From: Paenibacillus sp. FSL H8-0548
GTDB lineage: Bacteria > Bacillota > Bacilli > Paenibacillales > Paenibacillaceae
Assembly: GCF_038630985.1 (NCBI RefSeq)
Contig: NZ_CP152049.1
Coordinates: 1,383,501 to 1,447,500, forward strand
Direction of reading: 5' to 3'
Length of the DNA: 64,000 nucleotides
Each line of letters starts with the position of its first letter. The first letter of the stretch is position 1. The notes beneath the pieces are model-generated. The model saw only the letters and a program-made list of their open reading frames with translations, was not told the origin of the DNA and ran no database searches. A program made the translations under genes and the position numbers. This document shows positions 37,357 through 46,721 of the stretch, one piece after another.

Positions 37357-37515
37357 ATGAGCTATGGAGTAGCAGGAGCAAATGTAGGTCCTGGAAACTG
37401 CGGACCTGTGTATCCAGTGGCAGGCGTAGGCTGCGGCGGTGGCGGATTCTCAAGCATTGGATTTATCCTTGTCCTATTTATCCTTCTTGTTATCATTTCT
37501 CGTTCTTGGCTGTAA
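37357..37515 (+). CDS. YjcZ-family small protein, Gly/Cys-rich N-terminus
   Basis: A 52-residue protein: MSYGVAGANVGPGNCGPVYP, a Gly run, then core SIGFILVLFILLVIIS and RSWL. AAAAGGAGATGAACAA precedes the ATG. Its first codons and ribosome site are almost the same as in the next gene, so the two are tandem duplicates. Confidence 0.85.
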   Translation: MSYGVAGANVGPGNCGPVYPVAGVGCGGGGFSSIGFILVLFILLVIISRSWL

Positions 37516-37580
37516 GCCATAAATCAGCCGGAATGTGAACGCCAGCCTGTCGAAACGCTTTCCCACTAAATGAAAGTATA

Positions 37581-37617
37581 ATAACATCCCCATGTGCCTG
37601 AGCCATGGGGATGTTAT
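37581..37617 (+). terminator. Terminator of the first tandem YjcZ gene
   Basis: A 14-bp stem, ATAACATCCCCATG with CATGGGGATGTTAT, around the loop TGCCTGAGC. The same loop occurs in the next terminator. Confidence 0.8.
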
Positions 37618-37782
37618 AGTTTATCCAAATGGACAAGCTAGCAATGTTGGAAGGAGTTTAATCATCATCCGGACGTGTGGGCTGGCATGAAAAATGAGCA
37701 GGAGCACATTTTATTCAGTCGCCTATACCTTTTTCGCTGAAAATCATAGGATACTGTACCTTAAGAAAAAGGAGATGAACAA

Positions 37783-37950
37783 ATGAGCTATGGAGTAGCA
37801 GGGGTTGGCGCAGGAAACTGCGGACCTTCATACCCAGTTGCAGGTGTTAGTAATTGTGGAACTGGTGTTGGCGGCTGGGGCACAGGTATTGGGATTATAT
37901 TAGTACTTTTCATTCTGTTGGTAATCATTACCCGCGCTTGCTTGTTTTAG
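37783..37950 (+). CDS. YjcZ-family small protein, second tandem copy
   Basis: A 55-residue protein: MSYGVAGVGAGNCGPSYPVA, a Gly-rich stretch, core GIGIILVLFILLVIITR and ACLF. It shares its leader, ribosome site, first residues and terminator loop with the copy at 37357-37515, but the middle has diverged. Confidence 0.85.
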   Translation: MSYGVAGVGAGNCGPSYPVAGVSNCGTGVGGWGTGIGIILVLFILLVIITRACLF

Positions 37951-38010
37951 TCGACAAAGCTTACTTGTAAATCGGCGATACATGCGTTTCCACTAATTGA
38001 AATCGTATTA

Positions 38011-38041
38011 AACCCCCAAGTGCCTGAGCCTTGGGGGTTTT
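38011..38041 (+). terminator. Terminator of the second tandem YjcZ gene
   Basis: AACCCCCAAG, loop TGCCTGAGC and CTTGGGGGTT, then TTG. It has the same 9-base loop as the terminator at 37581-37617. Confidence 0.85.
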
Positions 38042-38086
38042 GCAGGTTTATGCTATGCGATTTAGAAAACAGATTTCTGCAATGTG

Positions 38087-39802
38087 CTATTTGACGGGCA
38101 ACAAGGTGAAACGAGACATCGATGTATGTAGACCGTCGGCTAAAGCAGATAACATCTGCGCGGAGTGCAGCACATCCTCCATAGCGGCGGCTTGCTCCTC
38201 TGAAGCTGCGGACATTTCTTGGATGCGGCCGCTGCCCTCGTTTGTGATGTGATTAACGAGCGTTATCGATGAGGCGACGGAGCGCGATTCTTCGGCTGCC
38301 TTAGCGATCGCAGCTTCAGTCTCATTTACCTTATAAACGGTTTTAGAGATGGAGGCTTCGATCTGAGCAAAGGCTGCAGAAGCGTTCAGGCTGCGCTCCA
38401 TACCGATAGCAACGCCCTCTGCTCCCTTGCGCATAGATTGAACAGCTTCTTCGGTTTTGGCCTGCATATGTGCGACCAGCTCAGTAATTTGACGAGAGGA
38501 TAACGCAGAATTTTCGGCAAGCTTGCGAATTTCTCCAGCTACTACGGTGAAGCCGCGTCCGGCATCTCCCGCTCGTGCAGCTTCAATGGAGGCGTTGAGG
38601 GAGAGTAGATTCGTTTGGCTTGCGATTTCATTAATCGTAGTTACGATGGAACCGATCGTTGCGGATGCCTCATGCAGCGCATAAATACCAGCTTCTGATT
38701 CCTCGACATTTTGCTTAATTTCTGTCATCTGCTCGTGAATTTGCCCTACAGCCTCGGTACCGTTATAATTGGCAGACTCTGCTTCCTGAGCTAGCTGCTT
38801 CATTTCCTTACCGATTAGTTCCACATGAGCAAGCTGGTTCACCATATGATCAGCAGCCGAGTTTAGACGGATGAACGTATCGCTCTGCTGTTCAAGTCCT
38901 GCCGCTAAACCGGAGGCCTCATCTGCGATTTGCTCCGCCGCTCCGGACGTTTGGTGCACACTTGTGGCAAGCTCATCCGAAGATGAGGTTAACGTCTGAG
39001 CGCTTTGATTGACTTGCTGAAGCAGCTCATGAATGCCTCCGATCATCGTATTGAAGGAATCATTTAATTGTCCGATTTCATCTTTGGAGGAATAGCTTCC
39101 TTTAACCGTAATATCACCGGCCTCCGCTTGTTTCATTAAATGCTGCAGCGATTTTAGCGGCTTTGTAATGAGTTTAGTTATGATGATTGCAATAGCAATG
39201 AGCAGAACAAGAGCAGCTATCGTCCCAACCAGTGTGTTCATATTGCTCCGTGCTGCAAGAGACTCGCTCTCTTGATTCATCAAGGCTGCGGATTCTTCCG
39301 CAGAGGCAGCGAGCTTCATGAGAAGTCCGGTCATGTTTGTGCGAAGCTCTACGGTTTGTTCCGTATAGAAGCTATAGGCCTCAGCAATTTGTCCGTTCAT
39401 CATAAAATTTAATATATTTTGCTCCTGCTCATTATATTGTGCGAGAAGCTCATCATATTCTTTCAATAAGGTAAGCTCGCTCTCGCTGTGCGGGGCCTTG
39501 CTGTATTGTTGAAGCAGATTGCTTGAGGCGTCTGAATTGCTATGTATTTGCTCGATAAGAGCATCTGTTCGAGAAGTATCTTCATTGAACATGAGCTCAA
39601 GGAAGATAGCGTTGTGCTTGTAGTCGTTAGCTGAAATTTGTTTGATCCAGGAGAGAGGAAGCAGGCTGTCTTCATACATATTATTGGAGAGAGTATCCAT
39701 CTGGCGAATGGATAGATTGCCTACTGCTCCAACGATAAGGATAAAGAATAAAGCGGCAGCTACGATCGTCGATATTTTTTTTGATATTTTCATGTTCTTC
39801 AT
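38087..39802 (-). CDS. Methyl-accepting chemotaxis protein
   Basis: A 571-residue chemoreceptor: TM1 (about 11-31), an extracytoplasmic four-helix-bundle sensor (about 35-185), TM2 (about 190-212), HAMP (about 213-265, [17 protein letters not shown]) and a long helical signalling domain with methylation-type helices and the hairpin tip [39 protein letters not shown], which contacts CheA/CheW. GGAGG 8 bases before the ATG fixes the start. It is a single gene; the ligand is unknown. There is no CheR-tether pentapeptide at the end. Confidence 0.95.
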   Translation of the reverse strand: MKNMKISKKISTIVAAALFFILIVGAVGNLSIRQMDTLSNNMYEDSLLPLSWIKQISANDYKHNAIFLELMFNEDTSRTDALIEQIHSNSDASSNLLQQYSKAPHSESELTLLKEYDELLAQYNEQEQNILNFMMNGQIAEAYSFYTEQTVELRTNMTGLLMKLAASAEESAALMNQESESLAARSNMNTLVGTIAALVLLIAIAIIITKLITKPLKSLQHLMKQAEAGDITVKGSYSSKDEIGQLNDSFNTMIGGIHELLQQVNQSAQTLTSSSDELATSVHQTSGAAEQIADEASGLAAGLEQQSDTFIRLNSAADHMVNQLAHVELIGKEMKQLAQEAESANYNGTEAVGQIHEQMTEIKQNVEESEAGIYALHEASATIGSIVTTINEIASQTNLLSLNASIEAARAGDAGRGFTVVAGEIRKLAENSALSSRQITELVAHMQAKTEEAVQSMRKGAEGVAIGMERSLNASAAFAQIEASISKTVYKVNETEAAIAKAAEESRSVASSITLVNHITNEGSGRIQEMSAASEEQAAAMEDVLHSAQMLSALADGLHTSMSRFTLLPVK

Positions 39803-39934
39803 GAAGTAAGCCTCCCTATTTATGTCTATAATGATCGTAGCAAATATTTCCTACATAAAAATTAAGCGAAGCTTAAGAGACTATAAACTATTATTAAGAA
39901 TATGTTTTGAGAAACGATTAATGGTTGAGTTGAA

Positions 39935-40084
39935 CTTGAAAATGAAGATTTAGCGAAGCGAGAAGATCGTTCTGGAGAAACGAAGTGTTCGCCTTTGCAG
40001 TCTATATTCTTACCTTTAAATGTCTTAGGAGATCAAAGAATCTGGCTGCAACCGCGATCGTAAGAATGATCTACTCGCGCAGCG
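39935..40084 (+). repeat. Dispersed hairpin element, copy 2
   Basis: Matches 31734-31884 nearly base for base, apart from a changed block after GCCTTTGCAG that weakens the inner stem. It lies 112 bases before the CobW gene and occupies much of the 394-base gap between the chemoreceptor and that gene; the rest of the gap has no clear feature. Confidence 0.85.
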
Positions 40085-40196
40085 TCCAAAACGTAAATTT
40101 GTAGTTCAATTTATATAGATGAAAGAACGTAACAATTACGATATAATAGTAGCATTCATATCAGGCTTAAAATAAGTAACTATGGGAGAAATTACG

Positions 40197-41267
40197 ATGA
40201 CGAATAGAGAACAAAGCATACCGATTCATTTATTGTCCGGCTTTCTAGGGAGCGGGAAGACCACGCTGCTAAGAAGACTGCTGGACTATTACACTGCGCA
40301 AGGGAAGAAGCCGGCGGTAATTATGAATGAGCTGGGTGATATCAACCTTGATGGTCAGCTCGTTTCCGATGAGGTGCCTATGGCCGAAATGCTTAGCGGC
40401 TGTATTTGCTGTACGATGCGGGGCGATTTGGGCATGGAAATCAGCATGCTTATAAACGAGCATCAGCCGGATGTTATATTTATTGAATCAACAGGTGCTG
40501 CAAACCCGATGGAAACGTTGGATGGGGTTACAGAGGCGGCGATGTACAAAGCGATTGATCTTCGCAGCGTGATTACAGTTGTTGACGGACCAGAGCTGCT
40601 AGAGCGCAGCCGAGATGGGAAAGGCAGAACGTTCAAGCTGATGCAGGAGCAGATTCGTTGTGCAACCATTATGCTCCTCAATAAAGCAGATAAGCTGGAG
40701 CCGGATCAGCTCGTTGAAGCGCAGCAGCAGCTGCGCGAGCTGAATGCCCATGCGCAAATTATTGCAACCGTTCGTTGTGCAATAGATGATTGGAGCTGGC
40801 TGGATAGTGCCGAGGCATCAAGCGGCGATGCTAATGAGCGCAGCAGCAGTAAAACGGAGCAAGTAGATAGCCGTGTACATGATGAGACACATACACACAA
40901 TGAAGACGAGCAATGCTCGGTAGAAGGCTGCTCTCACGAGCATCATCATAGTCACACCGCTCATCATCACTCGCATGATCATGTGATGGTTGTTACCCAT
41001 TATTGGAGAAACCCGGTTGACAGTACAGCATTCGAATCTCTGCTTCAGAATCTTCCATCGAATATTTATCGGGCGAAGGGGATTGTGACGTTTACGGATG
41101 CACCGAGCCGTTTTCTATTTCAATATGCATACAAGGAATCAGATTTTATGCGAATAGATCCGCAGGGCGACGTGAATGATGTAGCTGTATTTATAGGAGA
41201 GCATTTTTCGAGGGAATGGCTGCAAAAGGAGCTGGAGCTTCTGGAGCAGGCTGCGAATAAAGAGTGA
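40197..41267 (+). CDS. CobW/ZNG1-family GTP-binding metallochaperone
   Basis: A 356-residue G3E GTPase that probably delivers zinc or another metal to client enzymes. Walker A is GFLGSGKTT (about residues 15-23), the metal-binding CxCC is in SGCICCTMRGD (about 68-75), Walker B/E follows in IFIESTGAA, and NKAD gives guanine specificity. Between the GTPase and the C-terminal CobW_C domain lies a His-rich insert (residues about 228-268, with HEHHHSHTAHHHSHDH and two Cys), fit for metal buffering. GGGAGA 7 bases before the second in-frame ATG sets the start. Confidence 0.92.
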   Translation: MTNREQSIPIHLLSGFLGSGKTTLLRRLLDYYTAQGKKPAVIMNELGDINLDGQLVSDEVPMAEMLSGCICCTMRGDLGMEISMLINEHQPDVIFIESTGAANPMETLDGVTEAAMYKAIDLRSVITVVDGPELLERSRDGKGRTFKLMQEQIRCATIMLLNKADKLEPDQLVEAQQQLRELNAHAQIIATVRCAIDDWSWLDSAEASSGDANERSSSKTEQVDSRVHDETHTHNEDEQCSVEGCSHEHHHSHTAHHHSHDHVMVVTHYWRNPVDSTAFESLLQNLPSNIYRAKGIVTFTDAPSRFLFQYAYKESDFMRIDPQGDVNDVAVFIGEHFSREWLQKELELLEQAANKE

Positions 41268-41409
41268 GTGGAGCAATAGGGTGTCCACTTAAAAGAAATG
41301 TCGAAAATTGCTGTTAACATGTCTATTCACGCGTACGCTTGGGCAAAATAAGCCAGATAAGGCTTTTATAGCCTTGCATCACGAATGCGATAGAAAGGTG
41401 TGGCAGCAA

Positions 41410-41940
41410 ATGATTAAAAAAGGGTTTATTCCCGTCTTAGCGCTTGTTGTTCTTCTCTCGGCCGCTCCTGTATGGGCAGCCCCATCAGACACGGCTTTGC
41501 CGAATCCATCACTGGTTATTCAGCATCCTAAAGAGTCTGATTTGGACGGCGAGCATAAGTCGCATAAGGGGAAAATGACACGCAAGGATTTTGAAGCGTA
41601 CAGATTGGAGAAGCTGAAGGAGCTAGCAACCTATTTTGGCATTCAAACCGACGGGAAGACGCCGGAACAGCTGAAGAAGGAAGTAGAGTCTGCAAAGCTA
41701 GCCAATAAGGATAAATGGGAAGCCTTTAAAGCGGAGCATCAAGCGAAGCGGCTGGAGCATCTGCGCAAAATTGCCGAGGAGCATGGCATTATGACAGAAG
41801 GAAAAACCTCTGACCAGCTGCGTGAGGAGCTATACCAGCTGCATGGCGGCAAAGGAAAACGACCACATCGTCTAGAGGATCATGAACGCGCCATTGAGGA
41901 TAATAAGGATAAGCAAACCGAAAAGAAAAATCAAGTTTAA
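41410..41940 (+). CDS. Secreted helical protein with two internal repeats, unknown function
   Basis: A 176-residue protein with a cleavable signal peptide (FIPVLALVVLLSAAPVWA, cut near residue 24). The mature part is charged and helical with two related segments: RLEKLKELATYFGIQTDGKTPEQLKKE and RLEHLRKIAEEHGIMTEGKTSDQLREE. No known family was recognised. The ATG chosen starts the signal peptide, after GAAAGGTG; a longer open frame upstream is not supported. It lies 142 bases after the CobW gene, so a link to metal homeostasis is possible but unproven. Confidence 0.7.
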   Translation: MIKKGFIPVLALVVLLSAAPVWAAPSDTALPNPSLVIQHPKESDLDGEHKSHKGKMTRKDFEAYRLEKLKELATYFGIQTDGKTPEQLKKEVESAKLANKDKWEAFKAEHQAKRLEHLRKIAEEHGIMTEGKTSDQLREELYQLHGGKGKRPHRLEDHERAIEDNKDKQTEKKNQV

Positions 41941-41947
41941 TGAAAAA

Positions 41948-41990
41948 AAGCGTTGCTTCAGACCAAACCGAAGCAGCGCTTCTTTTTTTT
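41948..41990 (+). terminator. Intrinsic terminator
   Basis: AAGCGTTGCTTC pairs with GAAGCAGCGCTT over a 10-base loop and is followed by CTTTTTTTT. It ends the secreted helical protein gene. Confidence 0.92.
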
Positions 41991-42006
41991 GACCACGAGT
42001 AGGAAA

Positions 42007-42056
42007 GAACACTTCGTTTCTCTAGAAACGAAGTGTTCACTTTTGCAGCCAGAATA
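42007..42056 (+). repeat. Partial or rearranged third copy of the hairpin element
   Basis: GAACACTTCGTTTC and GAAACGAAGTGTTC form a palindrome around TCTA; the right arm continues as ACTTTTGCAGCCAGAATA, which parallels the core of the two full copies. The remaining 270 bases to the next gene show no clear feature. Confidence 0.6.
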
Positions 42057-42329
42057 TTTATGTTAGAACTACAACAGAACAGGGTATCTATTACCATCAT
42101 TTAAAAATGAATAATTTACTTGCAATCTGAATTTGAAATAAGGTCATACGACTCTGGCGTCACATGGAAATGAGAGTAAAAAGCAGTATTTTGTCGAAAT
42201 ATATAGTGTTTTTAACCTATCTTTATTATTGTGCTGGCATCAAAAGGTCACGTATACTAGAAAGGTATCACTATTTGACATATTACGTCGATTTTTGCGC
42301 TTTCTAACAACAAGGGGCTGAGAGATGAA

Positions 42330-44822
42330 ATGAAAAAGATAAGGCTGAGTATTGCACAAAAGTTAATATCATCACTTGGCCTGTTGGTAGTTATTTCATT
42401 TGTAGTTCTGGTTTCTGCTCATCTCATTAAGCTTTATGAGTCGAATTTGCGTGAAAGCGAGCTGCTTGCTCAAACGCAAACGATAGCCTATATACATCCG
42501 TTCTCACAACTGTTGGACCAAACGATGGGAATGCTGGATACATTAGAAACAACAATGCTGCAAATGAATAAATACGATATGCAAAATCGAGAATATACCG
42601 TTGAGCTGCTGCATCAGATGCTTGAGAAGCATCCTGACATATTGGGAGTCTACACGGTATGGGAACCTAATGCATTTGACGGAAATGATGCACTCAACCA
42701 AAATAAAAATCGCTTCGATGATGCTACGGGGCGATTTATTCCGTATGTCGTTCGAATGAATGATACGATTAAAATATTACCGATTGAGCATTATGAGGAT
42801 ATGGAGCTAGGAAAGTTTTATCAAATACCTAAACTAACGAAGGCCTTTTCACTACTCGAGCCTTATTCCTATAGTATAGAAGGTCATCCGATGGATATGG
42901 TCTCTCTCGTGCTGCCCATTCTGGATGAGCAGGGAAGCTTTTTGGGTATAGTAGGCGCTGATATTTCACTCGAATCGTTACAGAAGCAGCTTGCATCATT
43001 CCGTCCATTAGATGGCTACGCCAACATTATTACAACGGAAAATAACTATTTGGCCAATGGGCAAAATCCAGAGCTTGTGAATTCTCCTTATCAGCTGTGG
43101 TCAAGCCAGGATGAGCTTGAAGCGATGAAGGGGACGAGTGCTCGCATAAAATATACTTCTAACCCGGATGGAGACGGAACCGTATTGCGGTTATTTTATC
43201 CTATTCCTATTTATAATGATCTTTGGCATATAGAGACGGTAATTCCCAAGAAGAATATGCTGTCTAATTACTATAAAAGTCTTTGGCAATCACTGCTGAT
43301 CACAGGGTTGGCACTGCTGTTTATGGCGGCTGTAACGACGATGCTTGTTCGTAAAATTATTTTAGTCAACATAAAGAAGGTCGTTAAAGCTACATCAGCG
43401 GTCGCAGCTGGAAACGAAGGGCAGCAGCTTACGATAAACACGAATGATGAATTTGAGTTTATGGCGAATCATTTTAATAATATGCTCGCTCAGCGTAATG
43501 AAGCTGCACAATTGATTGAATATCAATTGACTCATGATCTAATGACAGGCTTGCCTAACCGCTATGCCTATCATCGTTATATGGAAGAGAAGCAGCTTGG
43601 GAGCGGCAATATAGAAGGCCATATCGCGATGCTCTACATTGATCTTGATCGGTTCAAAATGATTAATGATACGCTGGATCATACGATGGGCGATCAGTTG
43701 CTGCAGCAGGTGGCAAAGCGAATTGTTGACAAGGTTGGCAGCTATGGACGAGTCTTTCGCTTTGGAGGGGACGAATATATTGCGCTTCTTGATCATGCAG
43801 CTCAACTAAATCAAGTCATGAGTATAGCGGAACAGCTGTTGACAGCCATTTCCGAGCCTATTGGGCTTGGGGACCGCAAGTTCTACATAACAGCAAGCAT
43901 CGGAATGAGTATTCATCATGAATGGACCTCGGATGCCGCAGATCAGCTGGTGAAGGAATCAGACATTGCCATGTATCTGGCGAAGAAAGAGAGAAATACG
44001 TGTAAAGTTTATTCTCCTTCCATGAATGATGTACCGAAAAAGGAATTGATTTTGGAGAGCAGCATGTACAGGGCTTTAGATGAAGGGGAGTTTGTCCTTT
44101 ATTATCAGCCGAAGATTGATATGTCTACCGGCGCTATTTACGGAGCAGAGGCCTTGATTCGCTGGATGCATCCGGAGCTCGGCATGGTCTCGCCGCTTGA
44201 CTTTATTCCGATTGCTGAGAAAACAGGCTTTATCATTCCGCTTGGAGAATGGGTGCTGTATTCAGCATGCCAGCAAATTAGCGAGTGGGAACGAATGGGC
44301 TTAAAATCACTTTCGGTGAGTGTCAATATGTCGATGATTCAATTTCAGCAGAAAAATATTGTTCATACGATCGAACGAATTATTTCTGCTGCGGGCATTC
44401 GCCCGGGACAAATCGAGCTTGAAATTACAGAGTCGATTTTTATGGAAAACTCAGGGCATACGCTCAAAATATTGCATGAGCTGATGGAGCTCGGCGTTAA
44501 GCTTTCTCTGGACGATTTTGGAACAGGATATTCATCGCTTAGCTATTTGCAGAACATTCCGCTGCATACCTTAAAGCTGGATAAGTCGTTCATAAGCGGG
44601 ATCGTCAACGATTTCAAGAAACAAATGATCTATAAGTCGGTTATCGTTATCGCACATAATTTGAACCTGAAGGTGGTGGCCGAGGGGGTAGAGACGCAGG
44701 AAGAGCTGGATATTATATCCAATCATAATTGCGATGCTGTTCAAGGCTATATTTATAGCCCTCCCGTACCGGCGCAGAGGTTCGTGCAGCTCTTTATGCA
44801 GCACAATAAAGAGGACGTTTAA
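42330..44822 (+). CDS. Membrane GGDEF-EAL cyclic-di-GMP enzyme with Cache sensor
   Basis: An 830-residue protein: TM1 (about 12-31), an extracellular double-Cache-like domain (about 45-315; FLGIVGADISLESL marks the membrane-distal motif), TM2 (about 320-342), HAMP, GGDEF (about 390-560) and EAL (about 570-820). The GGDEF site reads GGDEY, a variant that may still work. The EAL domain looks active: EALIRW, ELEITES, LDDFGTGYSSLSYL, LKLDKSFI, VVAEGVET and QGYIYSPP are all kept. Phosphodiesterase activity is the safest prediction. It is a single gene followed by a terminator. Confidence 0.93.
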   Translation: MKKIRLSIAQKLISSLGLLVVISFVVLVSAHLIKLYESNLRESELLAQTQTIAYIHPFSQLLDQTMGMLDTLETTMLQMNKYDMQNREYTVELLHQMLEKHPDILGVYTVWEPNAFDGNDALNQNKNRFDDATGRFIPYVVRMNDTIKILPIEHYEDMELGKFYQIPKLTKAFSLLEPYSYSIEGHPMDMVSLVLPILDEQGSFLGIVGADISLESLQKQLASFRPLDGYANIITTENNYLANGQNPELVNSPYQLWSSQDELEAMKGTSARIKYTSNPDGDGTVLRLFYPIPIYNDLWHIETVIPKKNMLSNYYKSLWQSLLITGLALLFMAAVTTMLVRKIILVNIKKVVKATSAVAAGNEGQQLTINTNDEFEFMANHFNNMLAQRNEAAQLIEYQLTHDLMTGLPNRYAYHRYMEEKQLGSGNIEGHIAMLYIDLDRFKMINDTLDHTMGDQLLQQVAKRIVDKVGSYGRVFRFGGDEYIALLDHAAQLNQVMSIAEQLLTAISEPIGLGDRKFYITASIGMSIHHEWTSDAADQLVKESDIAMYLAKKERNTCKVYSPSMNDVPKKELILESSMYRALDEGEFVLYYQPKIDMSTGAIYGAEALIRWMHPELGMVSPLDFIPIAEKTGFIIPLGEWVLYSACQQISEWERMGLKSLSVSVNMSMIQFQQKNIVHTIERIISAAGIRPGQIELEITESIFMENSGHTLKILHELMELGVKLSLDDFGTGYSSLSYLQNIPLHTLKLDKSFISGIVNDFKKQMIYKSVIVIAHNLNLKVVAEGVETQEELDIISNHNCDAVQGYIYSPPVPAQRFVQLFMQHNKEDV

Positions 44823-44830
44823 TAGAATTG

Positions 44831-44863
44831 CCGTCTCCCGTATTACGTGGGGGGCGGTTTTTT
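44831..44863 (+). terminator. Intrinsic terminator after the GGDEF-EAL gene
   Basis: CCGTCTCCC pairs with GGGGGGCGG (two G-T wobbles) over a 9-base loop, followed by TTTTTT. Confidence 0.85.
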
Positions 44864-44885
44864 AGTTATAAAGTCTATTTCACTA

Positions 44886-44912
44886 TGTTACAAAATGGCA
44901 AGCGGCATCGTC
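44886..44912 (+). promoter_or_regulatory. Possible ECF sigma-type promoter
   Basis: TGTTAC (44886-44891) and CGTC (44909-44912), 17 bases apart, resemble ECF promoters (TGaAAC/CGTC). It lies just ahead of the ECF sigma gene, where autoregulation is common. Weak -35 match. Confidence 0.35.
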
Positions 44913-44953
44913 TTACTTATAGCTTGAGCAAAAAAAGTAAGGAGGAATACGGA

Positions 44954-45481
44954 ATGGACCACTCGGCGCCGGATTTGTTTCGTCAACAATTTAATCAGTA
45001 CTATCCATCAGTCAGACGCAAGCTTGTTGCGCTTATTCGCGATGAAGCAGCGGCTGAGGATCTTGCGCAGGAAACCTTCCTGCGGCTTTACCGGAATCCG
45101 CCGGATCAGCCTGAAGCTATTGGAGGCTGGCTGCATCGTGTATTGACGCGGCTCGCTTATGACTATATGGATAAGAAAGCGCGGGAACGCGCTCTAACGC
45201 AAAAACAGGAGCAAAGCATGCTTGCACAGCCGCAAGAGGTGCAGTCCAATGAACAGCAGTTCATCGATAAGGACGAGCAGGAACAGGTTCGAGCCTGGCT
45301 GGATACGCTATCTGAGCGAGATAAGCAGCTGCTCATGCTGCGTTATGAGGGGTATAGCTATGCGGAAATAGCACAGCAGCTTCAGGTGCGGCAGCCTCAG
45401 GTCGGCACCATGCTCAGGAGAGCTGGAGAGCGGTTGAAGCGGAAAGCGTTGAAGGCGGAGAATGCAATGTCCCATGAATAG
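44954..45481 (+). CDS. ECF-type RNA polymerase sigma factor
   Basis: A 175-residue sigma factor: region 2 with RRKLVALIRDEAAAEDLAQETFLRLYR and region 4 with LDTLSERDKQLLMLRYEGYSYAEIAQQLQVRQPQVGTMLRRAGERL. AAGGAGG before the ATG at 44954 sets the start; the frame is open 42 codons further upstream through the terminator region, which is not credible. It is followed by an anti-sigma-like membrane protein and an ABC exporter, as in small stress or self-protection operons of Bacilli. Confidence 0.92.
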   Translation: MDHSAPDLFRQQFNQYYPSVRRKLVALIRDEAAAEDLAQETFLRLYRNPPDQPEAIGGWLHRVLTRLAYDYMDKKARERALTQKQEQSMLAQPQEVQSNEQQFIDKDEQEQVRAWLDTLSERDKQLLMLRYEGYSYAEIAQQLQVRQPQVGTMLRRAGERLKRKALKAENAMSHE

Positions 45482-45536
45482 AACTCTATCATGAGGATGG
45501 TAGTGCAAGCCGAATTTTTTGGAGGAGGAATTTAAA

Positions 45537-46721
45537 ATGACAACGAGCGATGGTTTCAATAAAAAGGAGCAAGAGCAAACCGCAGACGCGTGGGCACGTC
45601 TAGAGAAGCAACTGCACGCTTCAGAGCAATCGCCGCTTTGGGAGCAATGGGAAGCGCAGGGGCAGGGGCTTTTTGCAGCACATCAGAGGACGACTGAAGT
45701 TAGTGCGGAAGGCACAGAGCGCTTGAAGAAGCAGCTGCAATCCGCTCATTCGATCCAAGCAATGGAGCAGGGGAATTCCGTTCCGCTAGGCAGAGTACAG
45801 AGCTCTTCAAGTGAGGCAGCAAGCAAATCTCGGAAGGGAGGAGCGGTTCGACGCTGGGTGAAAAAAAATGCAGGCAAGACCGCTGCAGCTTGTGCAGCTG
45901 CAATATTAACTGTCGTGATTGCGACGCCTTCTACGAATGAAGCGCTAGCTGCATGGCTGAATACGTTCCGTATGGATAATGTCATGGTTGTACAGGAGAA
46001 TGATTTGGTAACGCTTATGAACAGCTTTATCGAGGATGGTGAGACGCTTGAGATGTCTAATCGCTTTGGAGATTTTGAACAGACAGCCCATGGGACTTGG
46101 CAGCAGCTTACGCCAGAGCAGGCTGCAGTAGAGCTGGGCTTTAATATTCCAGCATTGGAGGCATCGGATAGTCAGATCATTACGATATCATCGAGTGCGA
46201 CCCAAACCTTTACTTTCAGCCTTAAGGTGAACGAAATCAACAGTACGATGCGTAAGCTGGGCGCTGAGAAGCTTTTGCCAAAGTCTGTAGATGGCAAGAA
46301 AATTACTTTTGATACAGGAAGAAGCACACATATTTCCTATCAGGATAAGGGAGGAGATTCTCTTAAGCTAAGCGCTAACATCAGTTATATGGAGATTCCA
46401 ACGATTAATGTGGACCCGTCTGTAGAGGTTCAAGATGCCTATGAGGCCATCATTAGCTTACCTGCACTGCCTGAGCATTTGCGCACCTCACTTATGCAGG
46501 CCTCTAGTCTGGAGGAGGGTGGAATTCCGATGCCACTGATCACACGGGGAAATCCAGATAAGGTCAACATAAAGGGCATTGATGTCTATGTTGAGCATGA
46601 GGCTAATCTGTATGCGATGGCGACTTGGCTTGAGAAGGGTTATGTCGTGACAGCATACGTTAATAATTATGGAGATATCGACAACTTACAGTCGGTGATT
46701 GCGGAGATGATCCGCTCATGA
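45537..46721 (+). CDS. Anti-sigma-like single-pass membrane protein
   Basis: A 394-residue protein with an acidic/Gln-rich cytoplasmic N-terminus (about 1-110), one membrane helix (TAAACAAAILTVVIATP, about 118-135) and an extracytoplasmic domain whose end (GIDVYVEHEANLYAMATWLEKGYVV) resembles DUF4367-type sensor domains. Position right after an ECF sigma gene and this topology suggest that it holds and releases the sigma factor; no classical zinc anti-sigma motif is seen. GGAGGAGG precedes the ATG. It overlaps the ABC gene by 4 bases. Confidence 0.7.
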   Translation: MTTSDGFNKKEQEQTADAWARLEKQLHASEQSPLWEQWEAQGQGLFAAHQRTTEVSAEGTERLKKQLQSAHSIQAMEQGNSVPLGRVQSSSSEAASKSRKGGAVRRWVKKNAGKTAAACAAAILTVVIATPSTNEALAAWLNTFRMDNVMVVQENDLVTLMNSFIEDGETLEMSNRFGDFEQTAHGTWQQLTPEQAAVELGFNIPALEASDSQIITISSSATQTFTFSLKVNEINSTMRKLGAEKLLPKSVDGKKITFDTGRSTHISYQDKGGDSLKLSANISYMEIPTINVDPSVEVQDAYEAIISLPALPEHLRTSLMQASSLEEGGIPMPLITRGNPDKVNIKGIDVYVEHEANLYAMATWLEKGYVVTAYVNNYGDIDNLQSVIAEMIRS

